This document shows positions 1-13,170 of a stretch of 64,000 bases of DNA, piece after piece. The translations under genes were made by a program, and so were the position numbers. Every line of letters starts with the position of its first letter. The first letter of the stretch is position 1. Below the pieces are notes generated by a model, which ran no database searches, was not told where the DNA came from, and worked only from the letters and a program-made list of their open reading frames with translations. This stretch comes from Straminergon stramineum (Eukaryota; Streptophyta; Bryopsida; Hypnales; Calliergonaceae), in NCBI GenBank assembly GCA_963920665.1, contig OY987273.1, positions 12,464,501 through 12,528,500 on the forward strand, read 5' to 3'.

Positions 1-1130
1 GTAAGCCTTGCAACAAACAGAAGTGTCAAGTAGTGTAGGGATTTCACATTGTTCAAATGAGGCACAGCACGTACCATCAAACCATTCTCTTTCTCTTCCA
101 ATAGTAGTGAGTACACAGAATGTTCTAGGACTATCACAATGTGAGTACAAGCCTTTGCACAAGGAAGGGATTGAAGTTGACCATGAAAGAAGGGGAGAAG
201 AAGTGCACCATTGAAATTCTTTGTGATTTTTTTTTAACTCAATAACTCAATAACTAATTAAAAGTCAAATTCCATTTGCGAAATGCCTTCTTCTATTGCA
301 GAAGCAATGGTGACCAAATTTTGGGAAGATTCTCAAATTGCAACACGGGTACCTCAAAGACACGCTTGTCAGAGACATTGACATCTATCACAATTTTTTT
401 GTGCCCCTCATAGCAGACATCGTCCACCAAAGTCATCGTAGAGTGAAACATGCTTGTAATGAATGCCACCATCCTAAAACCACAAATAGGAGAAGACACA
501 TCATTGTATGGGCGCTCAAAATGCGGTCTCCGTCATTTCTAACATAGTGCAGAGTAAAACTCGGCCAATGCTTTTGAATGACAAGTTCCTGAATCTTATA
601 ACTTCAGATGATCTAATTTAATCATGGACAAGAAAGACTTGGGGGAAACTAAAGTGCTGCATAATAGCCTCGAAGGTTCGCTACACAAATGTGACTTGAC
701 ATGTCTAACCGTCCAAGCAATTCCCCAAACTACTATTGTGCATATTTTTTCAAGATGTGCGTGCCTTGTCTCCAAACATAATTTGGCAATCTTGGATGAA
801 ATTCATTCAACTCCAACATTAGGTCGAAGATCCAAAAGGGTTTCTCTAGCTTTACAGTAGTGAAGTGCTTCTTTCTTGAGCTCGCAAGCTCAGTTGTCAA
901 CACGCCTCTATGTTGGCTTTGTTGTTTGCTACATACTATCCAAATTTTCCATCTTCGAGGTCCGTTTCTTTTTTCATGACAACCAAGTTTTCCAAAGCTG
1001 TACTATCTGCTTCTTCCTAGGCAATATGAATGATAAACACATTGAAGCACACATTTGCATGTTTTTCTTCTTACAAGGCTTACAATGTTTTTTGACTATG
1101 CAGGAACACTAAAGTGAAACAAGATATGGT
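1..1130 (-). pseudogene. Possible decayed coding segments, unidentified
   Basis: Two stretches read unusually openly on the minus strand. The first is about 293-520. The second, about 625-890, has roughly 85 codons with a single TGA and a normal-looking amino-acid mix rich in Cys, Leu and Arg. A splice-acceptor-like TTGCAG lies near 285-300 on the plus strand, so a plus-strand exon cannot be excluded. I recognise no family and see no start codon or downstream partner. This could be chance in AT-moderate DNA. Confidence 0.2.
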
Positions 1131-4100
1131 AGTGGACACAAATTTTTTTTGCAGGACTTGGAGAAAGGTCAATTCTTGAACTACAACTTTCATTGTGATA
1201 AATGGGCTTAATCATTGACTACAGTCTCTTCAAACTAAAAAAAATTGGTTCAATGTTAAAGGCACAAGACCTATTGCTCCTCCAACTTTCAAACAAACTA
1301 CATTGGACTGTCTTTTGCCACATGTTGATGTTGTATTTTCGAATGATGCAAAAGTCTGTTATTGTAAATCTTATAAATTGTTGGAGTAGAATAAGAAGCA
1401 TGTACTCCTAATGAAGTGCAATGACGGTAGTTTACCCTACACAGACTCCGTCTTTCATAGCAACGATGTAGACACAACTCAAAGCAACACAACCCCAAGT
1501 TCTTTAGAATATGTTGCAATAGAGGAGGAGGCCAACACAGAAATAGAGAACGAGAGGAAGCATAAGCAAGTTTTACATTGTCGACTAGCAAAAAGTAAGA
1601 AGGAAAAGAAAGCAATAGGACAATACTATGGAACCACTATGAACCTAGTAAGTCCTCTTCCTGCATATATTCATTAGCAAAAATGGTGAAGTGTGCACTT
1701 GAACTATCATTGCACGAGGTGCAAAAAGACATATTCAATACACTTCGCAGCACTTATTAGATCATCCTACAGACAAGTACTAATACATTGACTCATATAA
1801 TTTTTATCATCGAATTTGAAATGTAGCACATTTGCAGGAATGTTTTCATTGTCACAAAAAAAAATCATGTTTTTCTTTGCTTAGGTGATCATAGTGTAGT
1901 ACTGTTTCCAAGAGTGGTATATGCTATAAATTAGCATAGTGATTGTAGCCACTTTGGGGGAGTTAAAGACATTAGTATAGAGTATAGACAGACTAGAAGG
2001 TGTGGTAGACAAAAAAGAGAGAAATAGAGAATAGTGACTAACCCAATCATAATATTTGAATCGGAAGGTTTAGTAGCATTGGCTTCGACGTCTCAAGCAA
2101 TATATTCATGGTTTGTACATTTACATGGGATTATGTACTTATTTTGTCCTTTCAAATTCTAGTGCAATGCGAATGGTGTGCCTAGCTGCCTAGGGAACAT
2201 CATCTTCACTAAGCCATGGAAGTATTTTTTAGGAATTCCTAATTTAGTCAAGCTACATACAAATCAATTTTGAAGACCACCATTAGGATTTCGGTCTATA
2301 TCATAGTTCTTGTGAAGTTACTTTCTAGCTACTCGAGTTTTTTGTAATAGGGAAAAAAATTCTAAAATGATTCAGTATTGGGTTGTGAAAGGTACATTTC
2401 AATACACATGTAGTAGGTCAGTAGTGCATGCAAATGCGGAGTCTATTCTTGGACTGACTCAATGATAGATAGTGTATAGGGAAAAATATGATGTACATGG
2501 ATTTTGTTAGGAATTGTATCTTGCAAACCATGATTAAATGAACCTAGTTTTGTGATTTTATAATTTCCTGTGCCACCAATTACTTCCTCATTAATCTTAT
2601 TGTAGAAAAATAAGCATATTGTAGCCTATTCCCCAGTATTCAAGTGTGTATCACAATACATAAGGGAATGGGACTGATGAGAGCTTAATGAGAACCAAAT
2701 AAAATGAAGAGTTCAATACTAGTACTTGGGAAATTCAATTGCAACTTTGACGGTGGTTTAGTGATAAAAAATGTTGTGCATTGTACTTTCTTGTCTTTAT
2801 TTCAATATAATATATATGTAAATATATATTTGAAACAAATTAAACGAAATTTCATTACCAAAAATAAAGAAATACAACCAGCCACAAGTAGCTTGGCACA
2901 AAACATAATCAACCAACTAACCTACATACAAGACCGTCAAATTGACCTACGACTAGAAGAGACAGTATATTGTAAATCCCAGGAAAAGTCCTGGTGGATG
3001 TATTAATTTTTTAGGAGGAAGTCATGTTGTAATGAGGTTTAGCGGCACACTCAAAGATTACAATACTCTTGAGCTTCTAACTACTTTAGAGTTGCACTCC
3101 TCTAAGCTTTAGATCTAATGGAATATGCGTTTCCTAATATATTAGAAAAAGTAATGCTACTGTGCTTATCGTATTTCATTTTCTATTACACATACTTCTT
3201 TTACTGTAATGATGTTGATGTTTTCATTACTTTTTGGGGGGTGTAGCAAACTAAGGCTTCGATAATGGACACATCTACTAAGGACCAAGAGCTTCCTCAG
3301 CCTCACTTGAGGAAGGACAAAAGAAAAACTAAAATGTAGAGGCATACAAGAGGAAGTTCCAAAACATCTAATACTAAAGATGCTATTGAAGAAAAGAAAG
3401 GGGGAGGCTATCAAAGTGGAAGTGCTCGTCAAAAGAAGGCTACACCTAAGGAGTTTGGTACAATGAAAGGAAAAAAAAAGGGAAGCATGTTTCTGCTACG
3501 GTTATGGATGTTGTATGCGGGAATTTTCAGAACTATGTACCCGATGTAGAGGAACTTCATTAGAAGGACGAAGACGCATTGAAATGTGGGCGGGTTACCA
3601 GAACAACTGGAAATGCATCTAAAAAGACTATAATCCATCACGACATAGCATCAAACATGGAGGACAAATCCTACTTTATTGATATAATCAATGATCTTCG
3701 TGAAGAGTCTCCAAAATTTAATGACAACATCTCACCAAATCAAATGTCAAAAGGTGGGGCACTTTCAATTTGATTTGTTGAATTTAGTAGGTGCAAGCAT
3801 AAATTAGGAAGTAGTCTGAGTTTCAACTCCTTGTTGTTTAAGGTTGACTTCAAGAAAAGCAATTCCGAAGAATGATGACAAGAAAAAATTGTTTTGCTAT
3901 GTTTGGAATCTTAGGAAGAATACTTACTGAGTTGCGTTTTTCAAGAACAAGATGGTTGAAAACATCATCTTTTTTTCACATGCACAATTCCTTGCATGGA
4001 ATAAATAATTTCTCTTAAACATTCCTGTGATGTAATGCAGACTTATAGTAGATGCCATGTCAGCCCAGAAATGAAGGTACGGCATGAGTGAATGACATAA

Positions 4101-4918
4101 AAGATTGTTCTATAGTAAGTGGAATTCCTCATGATGCTAGAGATTTGATTTCGCAACCTCGAATGTCAACTACAAAGGCTTCAAACAACGTTGTCAACTG
4201 CAGCATGTTCGATATGTCTATGCGTAGAAATAAAGACATGCATGCTTACCCCCCACATGTATAGCTAGTAATGGATCCCACACAAAATATGGAAAGTGGA
4301 TCAACTACCATGGACGACCACAACCTTGTAAGCTTCCCTTCCAAATATGAATTGTTTATATATTTGTATCTATTCTCCACTTATGGTCTTCTGTATAATG
4401 AGATAAGAAATCAAAGTCTTGCAAGACAGATTACTCTCAAAAAGTTGTCAATAGAAGAGTTGTTGATCATCCATGCACAATTGCACATTCTAGGCACTTT
4501 CCTAAAAGCATCATTATTTATGATGGTCTAATTATTTTTCTATCAAAAATGAAACTTTCATAGAGTTGTTGTTGACAGTTGCTCATGTGGAGGTTAAGTT
4601 CTCTATGAAGGGAAGTGAGTTGTGGTCGATGTTGTGGAATGTGGAAATCGAATAAGGCATGTCTTCTTATCTAATTTTGATTCAAATAAGTAATTTGACA
4701 ATATAAAGTTAGTATGACATAAGCCATTTAAGAAGAATAACCTCTGTAATATATACATTGCCTAATCACACATGAGTTGTCTATTATTCTGCAATCATTG
4801 AGAGAGAGCGTATAATTGACCACTTTCCATTGCTTTTTGCAAATTGTCAAAGTAAAAGGTTAGAGTCCTCTCATATAATTTTTTTTCAATTGTTGTTGAC
4901 TTCAATTTCTTTACTCTC
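1131..4918. other. Eroded intergenic DNA, no supported gene
   Basis: Only short open frames are present. The most protein-like are on the plus strand: 1,411-1,677, with a Glu/Lys-rich C-terminal half, and a Lys-rich stretch from about 3,250 to 3,773 broken by TAG codons. Neither has a recognisable domain, splice pattern or paralogue elsewhere in the window. Short AT runs such as ATATATAT near 2,810 are present. Confidence 0.45.
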
Positions 4919-6230
4919 TATCATGCCCCTATCTCCTTGGGGTGCCCGAAGTGCCTTAGTGAGCAAGGGGGACCTTGAGGGTGACTTCCCAAGCCTTGCA
5001 ATAGGCTAAAAAGGGAGGAATGAGAGACTCTTGAAAAAACAAGGCTCAATAGCACCTTGAATAAGAGGAACATAGTAGCATATCATATATGCTTAGAAAG
5101 CTCTTAAGAATAAGCTTCTAACCGTCCAAAAAACACATGATTTGGACTAATAGGCTAGAAATTATGGCCATTCAAAGTTGGGGGTGTCCCGGTGGCGCCG
5201 GGACACTCAAAGGCTAGGTGTGAGGGGTTCCCGAAGAATCCCTCAGCAAAGTATGGCATGTAGCATATCATTGGAAAGCTTTAAAGACAAGGAACCTAGA
5301 ATGCCAAGCGTTACGAGGTTCTAAGATATGAGCCAAAAGTTATGGCCAAGAGAAGGGTCGTGGTGAAGGTGTGATGCCACTCCTAGTGAATCCGAATCTT
5401 TGGAGGGTCATAACTTTGTGAGAACTTGTCCAAATGGAATAAATGAGTAGTCCATTGGCATCTACTCGTCATGTAGATATCCAATATGGACTTGAATGTG
5501 GAATTTGATAACCAGAACGCAATGTTACGCCATTTGAAAGTTCGGGAGTCCAAATGGAGTGGGAACTTGGGGATTTTGGTTGGAAATGGACGGTTTTCCA
5601 AAACCCAAGGGGGTTTGGGAAGTCCCTTTGACCCACAAGGGGGGGCTACCGAATGCCATAGAAAATGCTATAAGAGGGGTTGGTCTCCCTCTTCACTCTC
5701 TCTTAGAGCCATGGTGAGTCTCGGTAACTCATGGATGGTGATGCAACTTCACCATTGACTTCAAGGCTCCTTGGAACACTTGTATGTGTGTCCTAGGGCA
5801 CCGGTTGGTTGGAGTCCCACTCCTTGCTAGGCCTTTGGCAATGTGTCTCAAGTTGTGAGTCCCGATTACTATTGGTGTGAAAGTAACAAATATACAATGG
5901 GCCTAGTATGAAAAGGGGTGACAATCAAGGGCGGTTAGGATTGTAATGCGTAGTGCCACCATGAGTCCTAGCGCAATAAGATGGCAGTTCCGCCCCATGT
6001 CATTAAGTGACATGCCAAGTGCCACGAGTGGAGTGCGTGCTCATAGTCCCGGGAATTAGGGCTTAGCAATGTGAATTGAAAATGGAAACTAATGTTGTGA
6101 GTGCGTGGCATGTATAGTGTTAGTTAATTGGGCCTAACTGATACTAAAATTGGAGCATGGTGAATCCTAAAAGCTATGAAGGGCTCTTGAAATCTGTTTG
6201 GAGTTGTAAGAAGTTACTAGGGCCATGACA
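4919..6230 (+). mobile_element. LTR-like dispersed repeat, copy 1 (about 1.31 kb)
   Basis: This segment is repeated in inverted orientation at 55,294-56,645. The consensus begins TGTCATGCCCC and ends GGGCYAYRACA, the TG...CA layout of a long terminal repeat. Here the first bases have become TATCATGCCCC. Inner landmarks shared by both copies are a GCACTTCGGGCACC-type block near the start, a stretch about the 'GGCTAGGTGTGAGGGG' sequence near 5,210, and the GTTACTAGGGC stretch just before the end. No internal retrotransposon genes and no matching second repeat on the same strand are seen, so it is best read as a solo LTR. I found no clear target-site duplication. Confidence 0.6.
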
Positions 6231-7654
6231 TACTGTATGCAACAAATGGAAAGCAATGATGGTATGTGTACTATATACAATTTTGTATAGTAATGTGCAG
6301 TTCTCTTTGAATTCTGGAACTAGCATCTAAGTGTGAAAATGGTTTAAAGTAGTGGCCCCCCTATAATTTTAGAGTTAAAGGAATCATTACAAGCTAGAAG
6401 AAATGATTGGAATGTGACCATAGAAAGAAAAAATCATCTAATATGCAATTGGAAAGTCTGCCCATATTGTACTAATTGCACACATATGGTTACGTATGTT
6501 GAACTAATATGCATGGAGGGTAGTTTCTTGCACTTAGGAATGATCTTTGTATTTAGATTGTATGCTAAAAGGGAGAGCAATAATTAGAAGAGTGAAACAA
6601 GGCATTATACCTAGTAATGTAGAAGTAGCTTCAATTGTACATATAAAGTGCAATGTTTGTATTATTGTACTTGTAAGCACTTGTCTTATTGTATGTGATT
6701 TTTTTGTAGTTTGCACATGGCCTGCAATTCTTGCTTTTGAAGAATGGAATTTCACATAGGTACATAATGGAGATTACAATGCAAAGTATATGCAAGAATA
6801 GCAAAATTAGGTTATTGTCTACATATGTAGATAGGTTAGTGGCCCCAAAGCACGGATAGTTGTGGAATATAGGATGTGTATAATAGAGACAAATTCAATA
6901 TAAAGAAGTCTACAAATGTATGAATTCCGTTCTTCCAAAATGGAATTGCCAATTTCAAATGTAATTGCAAAAAAATTAGTTTTAGACCTCCCCACTGTCT
7001 TGATGTTTGATGGAACGAAATGTTGGAAACAACTTGCATTTTATCACGAAAAGATGCCATTCCACTTATTTCCCCATTCTTACGACAACACCATATAAGT
7101 GTTGCGCACAACAAACCAAACAACTCTTCTGTGTTGACAGCCAATAGAAATGTGTCAAAATCAACAAAGAAGTGAACAATTTTAGAACACAATAATCATT
7201 AAAATGAGAGTTTTCCATTGAAATGAGAGTCTATTTTCAGGAAAATTGGAATGCATTTAGTGAAATGGGAGTATGTAGGGGTACCTAAACCATAGCCAAG
7301 GATTAGATGCAAGCCATAAACACAGAAGTGAGTCAAAATTGAGTGTTTGTTATTTAATGATTTAGCATCCCAAAGTAGGATTGGCATGATACCTCATCCA
7401 CAAAATGTGTTGTAATTATAGACAAGTTGAATTGTTCTGGTAGTTCATTCACATTCTTTTCAATTTTACACTATCACGAGGTATACTAAAATGTTTATGT
7501 ATTTGTCCTAAGTGTGATTCACCCAAGCATTGAGTTTTATGTTCTATTTGCCTGCATTGTATTTTATGTATGTATAGACTCAACACCTACAATATGAATG
7601 CATACTACATGTGTGATTTACTCTTAAGTATTTCCACTACTTGGAGAATTTCTA
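6231..7654. other. No supported gene
   Basis: AT-rich DNA between the LTR-like repeat and the end of the FCP1-like gene. Open frames on both strands at 6,534-7,192 overlap each other, have skewed composition and show no recognised motif. Confidence 0.45.
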
Positions 7655-7655
7655 G

Positions 7656-10600
7656 CCCTACTGCCTTTGCAGCTTAATGAGCTTCCGATCCCATGCATCG
7701 TAAAATGGAAGGTTGCATCTACTTGGCGGTACTCCATTGTGTGTCTTTGTCTTCCGCATACCTAAAGACTTTACACGATCAAGTGGAATTGGTGGTCTCT
7801 AAGAGCAGCCACCTTTGAAACCTTCATTTTTGTTCTTCAGCACCGACGCTTCTATGATGGAAAGAGACACTGAGACATCTATGTCATCATACAACTTCCT
7901 TTGTGGCACTCTATTGAGGGCAAATGGTGACATTTGTGACATAATAGCAGATATTGGTCATAAAAGAGAAGGCGAGCATGACTTGGGTAGCCAAGGAGTT
8001 CCATTTGGAGAACTGTCCACCACACCATCATCTACGGGCTTAAGGGAGAAGTCCATTGTGGAATTTGCCATCGCTGCCGAGCAGAGGAAGTTCCCTATGC
8101 TGAGTATTGCATTCTAGCCATACTCCATGAAGGAATCAACCAATGCTATGCAAGTTAGGCTTGCATTCCAAATTGGAGACGACAATGTGTAGGGGACCTG
8201 GAACAAAAGGCATCAAAGAATAGAAAAGAAGAGTACATCCACAAACAATAAGTCCCGTAACAATAGGTCTCGACAAACAAATTTCCAACCCAGAAAGGTT
8301 GGGTCAACCTAAAGCACTCTCAAAAGCATACAGACGGAAATCATAAAATAGAGACATTTTAAGATATAAAAGCTCTCTGTTTTATTCATACTGAGTATAT
8401 TTCATATGAAATACAAGATTACAAAATTCTGAATCTATGTACAAATTAGGTCGATGCGAGCTAAATAGCATTGGTAAGAACTGAGACCGGGTCATAGTGT
8501 AGAACATTTGTAGCTATTCTAGACTAGAGATACTATTGCCTAGGCCTATCTAATGCTCGAAGACATTTGAACTACTTCCATTAACCTATTGTACTCTCGA
8601 TGATTTCATTCGTTGTAGAGCATTTGCCGCCCTATTTTTCCCGAGATCTTCTCTCTAAACGACTTCAACCCTTACTCACGCGTGGCGTGAACGCGCTTGA
8701 ACTAGAGGAGAAGAATGTCAAGGAGAAACGCATCCTTTGGTCCATTCCCCTACTTAGACCAAGTGTCACGGAGAACTACATTCTCCGCCTTGTTCAAAAT
8801 GTGCTTCACTGGGCTGTCGTCCACCATCATGGTATTGTCAGACGTAAAATTCCCTCTTGAGCCATTAAACTAGGTATTGAGATTTTTCAAAAAAAGCCAC
8901 TTGCGCATACCAGGCTCCTTAAAAATAGTGATTTTTCCAAAACCATCTCTACACTTCAATATTATGCACAAGTCTTGCCTAAGTACAAGGAAAGGCATTT
9001 CCAGACCATTGAAGAGATGTTTACAAACACCTCCGATGTTCAACATCATCATTGAGCTCCAAACCAAAACAATGGCTATCATTCCTAACTCTCTCAAGAA
9101 TTCTAAGCAATTCGATTGGACATAGACCTTTTTCTTTCCCACAATTGTGGGTATTGTAGTAGAGTGCCCCTGCGAAGATTCTCCTACATGATTGTACCAA
9201 CCTTTGGACTTAATATCATCATAGACACACAATATTCCATTGAGGTCTAGGACAATGTTTAGCCAGTTGTCTGCCCCCCTAGACCTCAACGGACGTTTGA
9301 CCTCCTTCGACATCCCTCCACGAAGACAATGAGAAACTGATCCTTGCTATCAAATGGACAAATGCACAACCAATTACTAGATTGAACTAGCACATTTTTG
9401 GAGAAGCAAAATGGAAGAGAAACAATAACTACATGTACACACGCATCACTTGGAGGCTAGAAATAAAGAGAGACACCAACAACTATATGCAAATGAGCAA
9501 TAAAGTAGATGTGCATATTACGTTCTCCGGAGAAGATTTCACTAGTGCCTTTTCAACTTCTCGAACCTCTAGGTCTGAATCTGGATTTCCGTCCTTCATA
9601 TTCACGTCATTTGGAAATGATAAGTCATCTTCCAGAAGAATAGGTTGTTGTGATGGCGTAGCCTTCTACTCAGGAGCCCTAACATCTAATTGCAAGGGCT
9701 GAGTCTCTTCTATAAGAACATCATCAAAAAAGAGAGAACGCTTTTTTGTTGGAGATTTGGGAATGGGTGTGGAAGGCACAACATCGACATCAACTGAGCC
9801 TACGATTCAAGAATTTATACAAAAATAATCCATAAGAATTCCATACATTAATTCCTCAAAATTATAGGCTATAGAATATAAAAAATGATCATCAAAATTT
9901 TGAACTCCATTGTTCAGTCCACCGGAAGTTCATTTTCAAAAAATGAGTTAGTCTAATTGAACATCTACAACTATATATCGCTATGTTACACATGAGCTCG
10001 AATCGACCTAAACTATGCAAATGATGTCAAGTGATACACATTGTCTCAACCTATTGGTGTAGTCCTCTGAGATCATGTATCTATTTCGAAATTGGCAGCA
10101 TTGGCTTTAGTTGATTCCATAGTCGCAATGAGGTTGATTTGTTGGTCCCCAACAGTTGTAACATCAGACGCCAATGGAGGTGGTGGAATGATAGGACAAG
10201 CCTCACTTGGTCGAGGCAGAACCAAGAGGGGGAGGAGGAGGCACAACAAAAACAACAAAAGTAGGCACATTGGAACTAGAAGGGGTATGGGAAGGAACAA
10301 CAGATAGAGGTCTCATTACTTGCGATACTGAGAACAGTCCAAATTCCACTAAAGTAGATATGCTAGTGTTTAGTGACCCTAAAGGTTGATCTTGCAACAT
10401 CAATTGGGGGACTGTCAAAGTTGGAGGAAGTGTTGCTATTGGATGTGCATCCCTAAGCTGATTCAAGACAACAACAAAACTATTATCAATCTTCTTTGAT
10501 TGCAGCATGATGAACTTTTGGATCTTGTCCATGTATTGATTTGTCTGGGCATACATTGCCATAGTTGCTATTCAATCCAACACCCTCTCATTCCTCAACT

Positions 10601-12345
10601 CGGTGATTTGAGCACCATAGTCTTCATGGTTGATAGGCTACCTCCTACGTTTTCCAGTTTCGGTCTATCAAGCAGAGGGCAGTAATGTACTTGACAGTTG
10701 TGCCTCCAAATTATTCATCTCCATGGTAGGTCTTGAAGACGGAGATAATGGCCGAATACTTTGAGAGAGATCTAGTTTAGGTCAACTCGACTTAATTCAG
10801 ACAAATGAATAGATTAATAAGTTGAATTGAAGTTCATCTGGTTTAGGTTGACAAGACCTAAATGGTTACCTTGAATTTTAATGCATTTGCCTTATTCCCT
10901 ACGTTGCGCCTTGCATTGGATAGTGTACTAGTTGGAGAGGGTTCTTTCGGATTTCTTGGTTTGCCCATTGTCTCCCATACTCATCTTGCACCAAGGATAT
11001 TCATTGACCATGATGGCTTCATTACAATGAAGTGATTTACCCTATTGTAGTAGATAGAGATTGACCTCAATTTTTCATTCTCTTTTGACCAGACAACATA
11101 ACAATCCCACTCTCCGAAATGCTTTATGATCGATTTGTCCATCTTCTATTCAACCATCATCTTCCTAGCCGACACGCTGTGTTGTCCATTATGAGGTAGA
11201 ACTCCCCACTATTAATTCTATCCCAGGACTCTAGTGTAGGTTTCTCTATTAGGTCAACCGGCATGACACAAAGAGTTTGTTTTGTTGACTTGTCGGACAT
11301 ATGTACATAATAGTGCATAACGTTAGCAACTAGTCTTTTTTTGTGACTCTGTATGTTCATATCTAATGGTGCTGGAATCAACTAATCGATGGAGATAGAC
11401 TTTTTCTAGTCTAAAAGACATACACATTAGTGCAAGTTGCCCAATAGTTTTTTTAGGCCTCCACCAAAACCTTATAGTCATGCCTTTGCTGCAAGTCATG
11501 AGGCTCGGAAATGTCAATCACTATAGACTTGAAACTAGCCTCCTCCACATTTTTCTCCTTCAAATTTCTACTAGATGAAGAGGCTAGCTTACTTCTTATT
11601 GGTGTAGGGGGCAGGGGTCTTGTGTTAATGTTTCTTCTGGTCCCTCAACTGCTTTGCGTTCCAAGAGTTCCTAGAGAAGCTTGACCCTCTCTACTTGTAA
11701 TGGGCATTTCTTGAGACACTAATCGCGCAGCCATGTCTCTTCTTGTGGATTCAAGTTTTGCTTTTAGAACTTCAAAGGTGACAAAAGCATTCGCAGTCAG
11801 TTGCACAATGTTCTCTGAGTTATTGGCTTTCTAGTAGTGTTACGGAAGAAGTGATTGTCAATCTTCTTCTCCAACTCTGGGATCTTTGTTTGGTATTTAG
11901 TAGGTTCCAGTGTTTTGATAAAAGTTGTGATGTTTAATGGAATCTTCACAAAGTCAAGAACAATTGTGAAGTGGCAATATTGTTCTTTTGGTATCCTAGT
12001 CTGGGCCGTGATGTAATGAATTTTTATCACCAATCCCTTGTCTTGCACAGTGTCCTTTATTTTTCTCATCGAAGGAGACAAAGTAAAATGTTTCACTGTC
12101 TATGTACTTATAGGAGAAGCAAATTAGATTCTTGAAGGGAATCATGTGCAAACTCCATTCTCCTACTTTCTTTGGGTTTTGGAATTCTCAATATTCTCTA
12201 TCATTGTCAATATCATCTCCCTCCTCCTCTTCTTGAGTGACCTTGCATCTTTTGAAGAACACCTTAAGTTTTGGTAATTGCTCTTCCATCCTCAAGGTGC
12301 ACAGATTATATTCATATGTGTTATTCTTTAGGTTGAGTCGACCTG
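7656..12345 (-). pseudogene. FCP1/NIF-type HAD phosphatase-like gene, copy 1 (decayed)
   Basis: The core at 8,600-9,313 matches the FCP1 homology domain of HAD phosphatases, which dephosphorylate proteins such as the RNA polymerase II tail. It has a hydrophobic strand plus DLNG at 9,239-9,247 (motif I, normally DxDx[TV]), a LVWSS strand (motif II) and TMMVDDSP near 8,808-8,832 (motif IV). The second catalytic Asp is Asn in both copies in this window. Downstream, 7,656-8,117 encodes a tail shared with copy 2 (NSTMDFS, QRKLYD and DAWDRK against ARSTMDFS, QRKLYD and DAWERR). Upstream, 10.2-12.3 kb holds a Pro-rich stretch (10,203-10,562), a VIDI segment near 11,540 resembling part of gene B1, and an acidic segment near 12,230. 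TAG, TGA and TAA codons and frame changes break it throughout. Exon borders are not resolved. Confidence 0.6.
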
Positions 12346-13170
12346 AATACAAATTAGACCGTCATCAAATACTAATATAAGTTTTTAGAAATCAACATGT
12401 ATTATACAGTTTGTCCAGAAAATGTTTGTAATTGAGTATTCCTTTTGATTTCTTCAACTATTCTATTGGAATACAATCATGGGTTCATTAATATTTAGGT
12501 CAACTCAACCTAAATTAACATTATTAAGTTTTTGAGGCAGTATGCACTAGTTTACTGTTATCGTATTATCCATAGGTTGGACTCTATGCCGGTCAAGTTT
12601 ATTGTCTTGTCAGTTTTACTTAGGGGAGTCTAGAGTTTGTGTGGTGTGGAGGTTTCATTTAGGTCGACTCAACCTAAATTAGGTCCACAAAGTCATTCTA
12701 CATCTTCTCTTTGATAAGACATTAGGTTAGGTTGACCGAAATTACTAGAGGGGTCTCTTATTCACTTGCTCACACTTTTAGGGTGAGCATTTAGGTTGAC
12801 TCGATCTAAATTAGGTACATTCAGTGTTTCTACATTATATATTTCATACGAATTCACGTTGGGTCAACCTAAATTATCAGAGGGGTGTGTTATTCAAGTC
12901 TTCAGACTTTAAAGGGGACTATTTAGGTTGACTCGACCTAAACTGTTTATTTGACATATGAGGTTGACTTCTAGTTAAATGTGTTCCAACTTAGCATTCT
13001 GTATTTTGAGTACATAATTTTTGAGCTTTAAGCTGGAGTCGACCAAAAAGAATTTAATGGCAACAAAGTGTGCTCTTTGTTTTAATACTATGATCGACCT
13101 AAATTGTTGTCGACCTAAAGTGACGTCAACCTAAAGTGACATCGACCTGAAGTAACGTTGACCTAAAGGT
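8301..13170. repeat. Dispersed short palindromes with a GTCGAC-like core
   Basis: Imperfect palindromes built from the half-sites TTTAGGTYGA and TCRACCTAAA recur at about 8,295, 8,446, 9,995, 10,775, 10,841, 12,328, 12,493, 12,657, 12,721, 12,789, 12,857, 12,920 and 13,031. A run of single half-sites (GTCGACCTAAA, GTCAACCTAAA) follows at 13,090-13,170. The densest part is 12,328-13,170, upstream of and inside the 5' part of the minus-strand FCP1-like gene. A related palindrome family (TCAACTCGA...TTGAC) occurs in the second FCP1-like/B1 region near 21,570, 22,592 and 22,688. Function is unknown. Confidence 0.7.

Noticed and set aside
1411..1677. Glu/Lys-rich frame as a gene
   Set aside because: No recognised domain, no splice signals that join it to neighbours, and no paralogue in the window.
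10203..10562. Proline-rich minus-strand frame as an independent gene
   Set aside because: It lies within the FCP1-like gene region and aligns in position and character with the low-complexity part of copy 2, so it is counted there.
12328..13170. CRISPR array
   Set aside because: The repeats are palindromes of irregular spacing in plant nuclear DNA with no cas genes.
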